Shown: positions 10,942-19,647 of the stretch, in pieces
Layout: each line of letters starts with the position of its first letter
Position numbering within the stretch: the first letter of the stretch is position 1
Assembly (NCBI GenBank): GCA_019693395.1
Contig: JAAMXP010003070.1
Location: 1 to 35,595, forward strand
Direction: 5' to 3'
Length of the DNA stretch: 35,595 bases
Source: Ettlia oleoabundans
Taxonomy: Eukaryota > Chlorophyta > Chlorophyceae > Chlamydomonadales
The notes under the pieces: generated by a model
Told to the model about the DNA's origin: nothing
Seen by the model: the letters and a program-made list of their open reading frames with translations, nothing else
Database searches by the model: none
Program-made: the position numbers and the translations under genes

Positions 10942-13900
10942 TCAGGCAAACGGCATGGGTACAGCTGTCTGCACCACGTTGACAACGTTTGAGCAGACCA
11001 TGTTGTTTGCTTCCACCACAATCGCATCAGGGGTCAGGGAAGAGCCATCGCGCACCGAGATGCCCCCTGGCAAACCTAGCACCTGTAGCAGCAGGGGCCG
11101 AAGGTGGGCAGCGGGTCCTCAGTTTGCTTGTCATGTTATGTTCATTCCCCCATGTAAATTTGTTGTAACAAGCTGCACAACTGCTTGGCAGCAAGCTGAG
11201 ATGCAGTAGGCTGCGATCACCCCCTGACCTCACTCACGTGCAAGGGGGCCCCATTGAGTGTGTCCACAGCCAGGCTCACGCCGCCACTTGCCAGGTCCTC
11301 GGGCAGCATGTCACTTGTGTTCGGAAGTGCCACTTGTCCCTGCTCGTTTGAGTAAGCAGACACAAAACACAAAGATAGGAGCAGTTTGCAAAGTCAAAGC
11401 AAGAGCAGATGGGCACAGGCCGTGCAGCATGGTGGCCCTGGCCGGGTCCAGGAAAGTCTTATGCTGCAAGGTGTCAGCTTCTTGAGGCTCTTAGCTTTGA
11501 GATTCAAACCTGGTTAACCGCAGAACCCAGCCTGCCAATCACCTGTAGAGAGCTCAGCATGCAACCCATGTCGTCACCATGACATCCTGGGCCCACCTGT
11601 GCGACGAGGAAAGTGAGCACTTGCTGCAGCACCTCGATGTCAGTCAGGTCGACCTGGGCCTCGTGCACCCGGCTCCAAGCGTCGTTGGTGGGTGCAAACA
11701 GCGTGATGGTTGCAGTGGTGTCGTTCAGCAAGGACGCCATGCCTGCAGGCCGGTTCGGTTATCTCTGGTGGGTCGGTGCGGCACTTTTGTGGTCAGGGTG
11801 TTCGTGCAAGTCACTCTAGTGGCATTGATGCAGCAACACTTGGCTTGCCTCAGGAAAGAAGATCCGGCAAAGAACAGCAACAGCAAGACGATCACAGACC
11901 TGCAGCCTGAAGGAGGCTGAGTAAGGTGCTCAAGTCGGGGCGGCTTTGAAGGAAGGCAAGGACGGTCTCGTTGCAGCTGACTACTGCTAGTGGGGCAATG
12001 GTGGCGGTGGTTTGGGCTTCCTTCACACCACTGTGCTCTGCGTCGGGCAAGTGGATGAGTTGGGTAGGGCAGAGGGGAGGGTGGTCAGCAGGTGGCTCTC
12101 TGGCAATGCAGGTCTTGTTGTGCTAGAACTACCACAGGAAGGGCCTGCCTTACTTTTTGCCTTGGGTGACGGGTACGGGTGTGCTGCTCTGCTTGCGTTA
12201 CATGGGGTGCAAGTCAGGCAGAGGGGCTGCACACACCTTGTACCGCCATATTGCGGCAGCATCATAGCAGAGGAAAGGTATGTAAAGCTCGACTGATCTG
12301 ATGAAATACCAAAACTGAATGCTAAGGGCAGTTCCAACAGATCAACGCGGCATGAAAGCACGAAGTCTTGCCGGTAAGCCAGGTTTAGCGCCCGAAACCC
12401 GCAAGTGGTACGGGAAGGCTTGATTCGGTTGTGAGTGGTGCAACTGGTGCGCTGGAAGGCACAGGCAGTTCGGTCTCACTGGGTATGAGATACTGCATCT
12501 GCTGTCGTAGCGCATCCCCAGTCAACGGCTTAAGGTGTTGCAGGCCAGCGCCCAATGCAGGCGCACCCGCAGTGCTGAACTGGACATCCAGAGCAATCCT
12601 GCCGGTGACTCCAGTTTGGGTGACGGCCTCCCTGCAAGCATCAAGATGGTGACCCACCAACAGATATTGCAGGTTTAGCAACGTGTGCGCTGGAAAATAA
12701 TTCATCTTCCATTCTCAAAGCAGCTACGGTTATCAGAATTTGTGCAGGCGGGCAATCCAGCTGCTCGCCACAACAAATGCAGGAGTGAGTGACAGCACCC
12801 GCATGCCCAGCAGATGCCCAACCCACCGCAGGGGCGAGAAGTCACTGGGAGTAAGCCTTGCCACCCATATATATCAGCACCCACCTGGCCACCAGTGCCT
12901 CCCCGCTATCAGAGATGATGCGCATGTCCATGGGGGTTGACGGCAATCCGCTCAGCTCCCACATGCCTCCCCAACTGTTGGCCATCTTCACCCAAGCGGT
13001 GCCAGCCAGGCTTAGACGGTCACCCTGCAGGTAGGAAGGGATGCCGGTAGACAAGTTGTGCAACAGGTTCACAGCATAACCATTGTGGCTGCACTGCACG
13101 CATGCCACAGCATTTTATGCGTGCGTGACAGGCTGCTGACTGATAACCAGTAATGCCATGAAGAAGCGGGATATGGCTTGAATCCAGAGCCTGGCTTCCC
13201 TGCCGAGGTGAGTCCGGCTTACTGCTAGTGGTGCCTTGCGCAGCTCAATGGCCTGGATGGCGCCGGTGCCAGCCACGTTCTCAAGGGACAGCCGCAGGTA
13301 GCCACCCTCTGCAGAAGCGGCAGCGGCGGCTGCGGAATGTCACTGGTGGAGCTTGGCAGGCAGATGCAGCACACAAATATGAAAGCCAACGTACGGGGCA
13401 TGCGTCGGCTGTCTGACGCAGCTCACCCCTGCCCCGCCTTCACAGCACCCACCTGCCAACCCACTTACTAAACAACAGCAAGCACGTTCCCACCCACCTC
13501 CTGCGCGGTAGGTGTCAATGTCGACGTTGATGCCACCAGGTGCAGGGCACTCAACCTGGCGCCAGCGGATGCCCACCTCACCCTGATCTGGGCTGGCCAG
13601 CTTTTGCTGGAAGGCCAGGTGATGCAGGGTGAGCTGCAGGCAGGAAGGAGGCGTGCTTAGACAGGCAGAAGGGCTTGCCTCGGCTCGAAGTTCGGCTGCT
13701 GACCTGCCGCCTGCCGCCTGCAGCTTCAGGCACTGCTGCCTGCCTGCCTGCCTCCTGCCAACTTGCCTTGTTAGGGCCGCAGTCCACGCAGGTGTCAGTC
13801 ACGAGGGCCACCAGACTAGCGGCGTTGCTGTTGTCTGGGCATCGACCCTGCACTTGCTGGGCAAATACGCTGGAGCAGCAGCCGAATGCGCAAGGTTTGG

Positions 13901-14491
13901 TCTGGGGGCGTCAGCAGCCCACCATCAGACTGGTGTGCCACACCAGTGCACATCTTTGCAAGGTTGGCGGCTTAATGCAGCAGCTGCAGTAGAGTAGCAT
14001 CCTACCTCGTTGCCAGGCCTGGGATCGCACTGGAGCTCGATGCATGCACCGCAGCCCAGCAGCGGGTGGCGGCTCGTGTTGGCGGCAAGCGGGTGCATGG
14101 ACGACACCGCCACAGCTGTCCAGTAGGGCCACTCCTGAGGCGCAAGCTCGCCATAACCTGCAAAAGGTGACATGCGGCATGTTTTGTTTGCATGTAAATG
14201 AAGTTGAAGGGGGTGTCGTGCACAAGAACACTGCATGGAGGCAAGCGTCGGTCGCCATGGCTCGGCCGGGCCGGCCTCCTGGCTGTCCGGCCGGGCCCAC
14301 CCACCGCAGCTGCCCGACAATAAGCCTCCAGAGGCAATGTGGGGGTCCTTGCCGTCCTGGGCGCCCCCGTAGGGCACAGCAGAGCCCACCACCCAGTCCC
14401 CGATCGGAGCGCCGGACACGCAGCTGCCCGCGCAAAGCAGCAGCAGCAGGGCTGGAACGGCTGCAGCTGCTGGGCAAGCTGTGCGCGTCAT
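10942..14491 (-). CDS. Secreted expansin-like protein fused to a fasciclin (FAS1) domain
   Basis: Eleven exons: 14491-14305, 14157-14006, 13847-13767, 13633-13498, 13308-13223, 13024-12885, 12631-12399, 12037-11900, 11742-11597, 11339-11238 and 11082-10942. They total 514 codons (513 aa) with every join in phase. Residues 1-28 are a signal peptide (VPALLLLLCAGSCVSG). Residues about 33-185 are an expansin double-psi beta-barrel (SGSCGYGELA, GCGACIELQC, LVTDTCVDCG, IRWRQVECPAPGG). Residues about 186-280 are the expansin C-terminal beta-sandwich (GGYLRLSLENVAGTGAI, WVKMANSWGGMW, SDSGEALVAR). A Pro/Ser/Thr-rich linker follows, then FAS1 at about 345-510 with H1 (TLFAPTNDAW) and H2 (IVVEANNMVCSNVVNVVQ). 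Expansins loosen wall polymers without hydrolysis; FAS1 domains mediate adhesion. The catalytic-position Asp of the LDLS-type motif appears as Thr (LTLHHLAF). The intron after 13767 has a GC donor. Confidence 0.85.
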
Positions 14492-14919
14492 TCCGGCTGG
14501 GGGCTAGGCGGTTTCAAACGGGAAGCTAGAATGCTCGTTCTCAGCTTCGGCAAGGGTCTATGACGACTATTGGCACTCGTAGAATGCGAGAGAAAGAGGT
14601 AGGAGGGAGTGGGAAGAACATAGCGGTGCTTGTACGTACAAAGTATTGCTCCTCCGATTCAGTCAGACCCATGCAATTCCTGCCGGACACTGACAGCATC
14701 TGACAATCAAGCAGGGCAACGGTTTTGCATTACAGGAGGACTATTCGGCAATGATAAATTTAGCAAAGGCAGGTTGCATGGCTGAGGACAGGTTCCCAAG
14801 GTGGTTCCCGAAGCTGGCGGCCGAGACATCAGGGCAACGGCCGCACTTTGTGCACCAGATGGAGCACACACCTACCTATGAAGGGCTTTGCGACAAGTGC
14901 ATGTCCTTGCAAGCCAGAT
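14492..14919. other. Intergenic: promoter of the expansin-FAS1 gene and 3' region of the NEK gene
   Basis: There is no supported gene. A short plus-strand frame near 14751-14945 lacks any recognisable feature. The minus-strand TGTAA at 14734-14730 probably serves the NEK kinase gene. Confidence 0.5.
14730..14734 (-). terminator. TGTAA polyadenylation signal of the NEK kinase gene
   Basis: TGTAA on the minus strand about 185 nt past the stop codon at 14920. Confidence 0.5.
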
Positions 14920-17900
14920 TCAAGCTTCGTGGTAAAGTAACCTGAGCAATGAGTGCAACGCCTCTGCGGCGTGCTCGCTGCGCCCCAGACTCTCAATCAG
15001 TCGGTCGCCGATGGCGGCAAGCGTGCTGCCGGCATCGCTTTGAGTGCCGCCATTACGCTCCCTTGGTTTGCCGCTCCCAGCCTCCACAGCAGCCTTGGCA
15101 AGCCGGTGAAGCTCGTCAAACAGCGCCTCAGATCCAAGCAGATCCACGCAGCGCTGCCTGAGGCGCAGCTGTGTAGCATGCACGCGTGCCTTCTCCACCA
15201 CGTCCTCCAACTCCTCAACTTTTACCACCGCCACTTTTGCCACATCACTTTCTGTAGCAGCTGCACCGTTGGCATAGTACTTCGGCTGTACACGTGGGTC
15301 CGGCGATAACTCGCCACTGACAGCCTGCCGGCGGTCCGGCAAGCTGCTCTCAGACTTGGCACTGCGTTGCACCTGTAGGCATGTGCTGCTGCTATCGTCC
15401 AGCTTGTCCTGCTCGCTGCTGGCACCACCATACGCAAGCCACTGTGCTGTGACACTCAATTTCTGAAGATGCTGCTGCAAGTTGAAGTGTGAGTAGCGGC
15501 ACGGTGGGGCAACCGCCGGCACCACACTGGCAGAATGCCCGGGGCTGCTGCCAGTTGTGGCACAGTTAGGTGCCTGTGTTGCAGCTGTCTTTGGCTGCCG
15601 CTGTGCTGCGCTTGGCGCTTCATCTGCATCTGGTGTTCCTGCAGCCAGCTGCTGAGGTGGCGATGGCGGGGGGCCTTGCTTGCAAAGATCTGCCTGAAGC
15701 GAGCGCCTCTGCGATGACACACCAATGGGCGGGAGCGGCGGCCTGTGCCTTTCGACAGGGGTAGAGCGCCCAGGTGACTTCCCAGCGGCCACAGCTGCCA
15801 CTCCCTCTGCCAATGCAGAATTAATCCCACCCCTTTTGTGCCGTACTGCGGGGCCTGCCAGCGGCTGCTTTGGGGACGGCGTGGCGGGGCAGGACAGGCG
15901 CCGGGGCTGGGGAGATGCATAGGTCGGTAGCTGCTTCTGCGCCAGCTGTGGAGGCATCCGTCCACTTTCGCTGCTGCTCTGTGTCGCACCACCCAGCCCA
16001 GCTGATAGGTCTATGCCCAACTCAACAGCCTTTGTCCGCACAGCTGGCAGGCTTAGCAGTGTCTCTGCGCTGGGTCTCCTTGCCGCCGCCCTGCTGAGGC
16101 AGCGGTGGATGATGGCGGTGAGCTCTGTGCTGAGCCCAACCACCGGCTCATAGCGGCCCTGAAGGATCTTCATGATTAGGCTCGCCTGCACCAGAAAAGC
16201 ACAGCGCCGACAGTGGTACATGAGCAAACCAGGAGGCTGGGTTAGGGCAGAGGCAGGCAGTGCAGGGTTGCCACATGCTGTCTAAAGAAGGAGGAAAGGA
16301 GGCAGGTTTGGCAGATCATCGATGCCACCGGGAGTGTAAGGGATGGGGATGTTGGGACGCATTGCACATATCAGCGCAACAAGCTCCCATTCCGCACATG
16401 CCTGGGCGGGTGGGGGCTCCACCCTGCCCCACCTGCTGCTAAGTGCCTACCTGCATATCCTGCAGCATGCCTACATGCAGCGTGCCTACATGCAGCGTGC
16501 CTACATGCCCACCTGTGACTGGGCATCAAAAGGGTGCTTGCATGTGGCGCACTCGTATAGCACCACTCCTAGTGCCCAGATGTCCGAGGGCGGCCCGTAG
16601 GGCAACTCCTGCAACCAGGCGTTGATAGGCAGGCAGGGGATAAAGGTGGATGTGTGCATAGTTGTTGGTGTGGTTTATTGTGAAGATACACAGAGCCATT
16701 GGCTTCAGCACAGGCATCTTCAACTTGCTAGTTATGCTGCAATGGCGAGCGGAAATCTCGACTAGAATGGATAGCCCAGCGGCAGGGCATGCATGCCCAA
16801 AATCTTGCAGCTGGCCTCACCTGTGCCAGCTCAGGAGACAGATAGTAGGGTGTGCCGATCAGGGTGATGGCGTGGCTGCACCCCTCCTCCAGCACCTGCA
16901 GCGGCGCCAGTCACTTTATCGTTCTCTGCCGAACATTTGCAGCGCACAGAAACGCACCGGGCTATCTGGATGCATGCAAGCCATCCCCACTGCTCCTGCA
17001 AATCACAACACAGCAACCATGCGCCACTTCCCGCAGGCATGGTTTCCGTCCTTCCATGTGCCCAAGTCACTTGCCTTGCTGACGCCAACGTCTCCAAGCT
17101 TGAACTGCTGCTGCTGCTGCTGGCTGTGCTGGTTGGCTGTCAAACTCACAAATATATTCATCGTTTTTACGTCCCGGTGCAGCATGCGCCTGCAGCAGCA
17201 AGGCAGCAGTGGGTGCCAGAGCAGCACCAGGGGGCACCCGGAGGGCCGGTGAGTGGCAGCACATGTTGTCACAAGGATATGTACAGGTCGAAACCTGCTG
17301 TGACAGCCACGTTGGAACCCCAACTCCAACTTGCCATCAGGCAACTGACTACCAGCAGCAACCAGCAAGCAACTCGCCCTCACCTGCCGTGCATGTGGTG
17401 CAGGGCCAGCGCGGTGCACAGCAGCACTCGCCAGATGGTGTCTTCTGGCAGGGGCCGGCGTGCAGCTTTGATAAGGGCATGCAAGCTGCCCCCGTCACAG
17501 AACTCTGTGACTATATGCAGCTTGCCTTCGTGCAGGTAACTATCATAGTACCGAACAATGTACGCACTGTCCAGGCAAGAGAGCACCTGCACAAGGTGGA
17601 AGGGACATCTATATGTCAAATCCAACAGGTCCGGCAACCAAGCCAGCAGCAGCGGGCTACCTGGTGGAAAAGAATCGCCCACCAGCAAGCAGGCCACGTC
17701 AAGTCAGGTGACGCACAGCCGGCTTGCCCCCAATCTGTGGCTAGTGATGCCGCCACCGCCCTCACCTGCGCCTCTGCCACGGCGGCCATCTGGTCCTTGC
17801 GGCACATAGAGGCTATTTCGACGACTTTCACTGCGTAAAGCTGCCCGTCCCTGTGCCGTTTTGCCAGAAGCACAGTTCCCCATGAACCCCGCCCCAGCTC

Positions 17901-17951
17901 CCGCAGGAAGGTAAAGTCGGCAGCTTCCGAGCGGCGCCTGGGCTCCGCCAT
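14920..17951 (-). CDS. NIMA-related (NEK) serine/threonine protein kinase
   Basis: Six exons: 17951-17766, 17586-17384, 17189-17075, 16895-16821, 16608-16513 and 16185-14920. They total 647 codons (646 aa). The kinase domain spans about residues 14-270: Gly loop LGRGSWGTV, Lys42 in YAVKVV, helix-C Glu60, VLSCLDSAYIVRYYDSYL, catalytic HRDVKTMN (Asp136, Asn141), GTPYYLSPEL, and PSDIWALGVVLYE. The mix of SLDSPYIVRYYDS-like and GTPYYLSPE motifs is typical of NEKs, which act in cell-cycle and ciliary control. The metal-binding motif reads DVG (Asp163), not DFG, and a six-Gln run sits just before it. The C-terminal 370 residues are low-complexity, rich in Ser/Pro/Gln, then a helical segment (VEELEDVVEKARVHATQLRL) and a conserved-looking end (CVDLLGSEALFDELHRLAK). 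The intron after 17075 has a GC donor. Confidence 0.9.
16469..16508. repeat. 15-bp tandem repeat next to a splice donor
   Basis: About 2.7 copies of GCCTACATGCAGCGT lie in the NEK intron, a few bases from the 5' splice site at 16512-16511. A diverged copy precedes it near 16447. Confidence 0.8.
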
Positions 17952-18011
17952 CGTCGTGCGAGCTTATCAGGGCCGTAAAAGTGCTGCAACGCAGGGCCGA
18001 GGCCGTGAAAG

Positions 18012-19238
18012 TTGGTGCCGCGCGCGTTAGGTGGAGCCGTGCCACCGGAGGCCTGCAGCACCCTATGCCAGCATATAAAAAGCCAAATGGTTGCGGCAGC
18101 AGTGATGAATATGCACTCAAGGGACCCCACGCGGTTGCAGATGCGTAGCATGTACTCGGACCACAGCACAGCGTCCCGTTCAAAAGCGGCCACTGGTTGC
18201 CTGTGCCCTCCCCTGCCTGGATTCATTGTTGACTACCTAGTTGAGCCACTATTCACTTCAAGTTTGGGACGTACCCAACTTGTGCAAAACATTGCGCTTG
18301 ATAAGCAGGGTGGATGTCGGTTGCCGTCACCTACTCGTACTCCTCTGGTGGGGCCGCCCACCTTTCATACCGCTGCACCTGCCAGCAGGTTCAACCGGCT
18401 TAAACTCTCTCTCTCTAGATATGCTTCGTGCTTAAGATCCGACCACACAGAATGTAGCTTACTGGACAAGGTTGTTAGAGCTCTGTCAATAACGCTCCTA
18501 CTGGTTGTCCCCCTTGTGGCAGGACTCCCAGGCCTTTCTATGGACGGCAGAAACAGATTGCGAAGCTGCTGCATTGCTGCATTTTACTGCAAAGACGCGA
18601 GACTATATTTTCTGATGGTAAAGTCCTTCACGCCAAGAACCAGGTCAGGAGAAGCGGGGAAGAAGAGTAAGGCAAACATGGTTACAGGCACCAGGCGACA
18701 CACTCAAGGGCCAGCGATTTTTCATTGCAGTGGAGGTGTTAATGTTGCCAAGGGCACAGATTTTGGTGACATGTTCAGAGGAGATGATGCCAAAGCAAGG
18801 CCAGTGCAGAGGCAGTGTGCAACACGCTGGGGCAAAGTGGGGAACAAGTGGAGACTGTTGGTCTCCCAAACTGGCAGGTGTCGCAATCAGCGACACGATA
18901 GCCAGTCCCACGGGGTGTTGGACGGGCAAGAAAGCCAGCATGGTTTTGCCGACTGGCACACCTGCCCGTCCAAAGTCCCGGCCCGCTTTGGCTGGCAGGG
19001 CGGGGGCGGCTGCCGCTGCTTGCTGGTGAGGTATGAACCGCAAACTGCCGGGGAATCCCCTGACATTGTGCATTGTGCTAGTTCAATGCTGATGGAGTAC
19101 AAACTGTCACAGAGATGCTTGAGGTGCAGGTCGAGGTGGGAGAGGGCTATAAACAATAGTAACTACTTACTTCTTTATAGAGAAGGCACGCTGCTCAATC
19201 AACGTGGCGGCCGGCAGCAGGCTGTAACCAGGGCTTGA
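18012..19238 (+). CDS. Candidate orphan gene: very long uninterrupted frame
   Basis: The frame is open from 18009 to a TGA at 19236-19238, 410 codons. The first ATG is at 18105, giving 377 aa. No known domain is recognised. One hydrophobic segment is visible about residues 130-150 (ALSITLLLVVPLVAGLPGL). The rest is polar, Arg/Ser/Cys-rich, and lacks the Ala and Gln runs and third-position GC preference of the neighbours. No comparable frame exists on the opposite strand, so it is not a shadow. It could be an orphan gene, a remnant of an inserted element, or a chance frame. Function is unknown. Confidence 0.3.
   Translation: MVPRALGGAVPPEACSTLCQHIKSQMVAAAVMNMHSRDPTRLQMRSMYSDHSTASRSKAATGCLCPPLPGFIVDYLVEPLFTSSLGRTQLVQNIALDKQGGCRLPSPTRTPLVGPPTFHTAAPASRFNRLKLSLSRYASCLRSDHTECSLLDKVVRALSITLLLVVPLVAGLPGLSMDGRNRLRSCCIAAFYCKDARLYFLMVKSFTPRTRSGEAGKKSKANMVTGTRRHTQGPAIFHCSGGVNVAKGTDFGDMFRGDDAKARPVQRQCATRWGKVGNKWRLLVSQTGRCRNQRHDSQSHGVLDGQESQHGFADWHTCPSKVPARFGWQGGGGCRCLLVRYEPQTAGESPDIVHCASSMLMEYKLSQRCLRCRSRWERAINNSNYLLLYREGTLLNQRGGRQQAVTRA
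18074..18080 (+). promoter_or_regulatory. Possible TATA box
   Basis: TATAAAA on the plus strand, 31 nt before the ATG at 18105 of the orphan frame. If used, transcription would start almost at that ATG, so a later ATG (18111 or beyond) would be the more likely start. The evidence is weak and rests on sequence and spacing only. Confidence 0.25.
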
Positions 19239-19647
19239 ACCGGGTGCAGAAAGCCGACAATCACAACTCATTCTCGATTCAGCATCAGCCGGACGACACG
19301 TACGCACCTCGGCGCCTCGTTTATTGCAAGGCTCTGCAAGTTGCACGCTGTTGAAGGGGGGCCTCCATGCCACACACCAGAAACACTTATGGCCACCAGT
19401 CTAGTTTTTTGCGACATGTTTACACGATTGTTGAACGATAACACGCGTTAATCGCAACATCTGCTGCTGTGCTGCACGTGCTGTGCTGAATGTCCGCTTC
19501 GTGCTGCCTAAGCAGGCGTTCCGAGGCCAACACCGCATTACAGGGGACCCGGCGGTTTCGTATTCACGGCCAGGCGCCCGCTCACCCCCAGTGCCGGCCG
19601 CTTGCAATCCCCGTTTCGTGGCCTGTCTACACGCAAAGTTTCCCGGC

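Larger units (their letters stand above)
17952..19647. other. 1.7-kb divergent intergenic region holding an orphan open frame
   Basis: This separates the NEK start (17951, minus) from the DedA start (19648, plus) and is the longest gap between called genes here. GC content is lower than in the flanking exons. It contains a TATAAAA on the plus strand and a 410-codon open frame (both listed separately). Any promoter of the DedA gene should lie in its right third. Confidence 0.5.

Noticed and set aside
11425..11470. Possible extra exon (HKTFLDPARATMLHGL) in the FAS1 part
   Set aside because: It has acceptor- and donor-like ends, but its phase does not match the next exon, while skipping it gives a continuous in-phase FAS1 domain.
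12641..12826. Possible exon (CPPAQILITVAALRMEDELF) between the expansin and linker exons
   Set aside because: It would need a 26-nt intron afterwards. Direct joining of 12885 to 12631 keeps phase and matches the expansin C-terminus.
19228..19244. tRNA T-loop-like GGTTCAAGC on the minus strand, suggesting a tRNA or tRNA-derived element
   Set aside because: The T-stem has a mismatch and no A-box or cloverleaf partner arms are found at the right distance.
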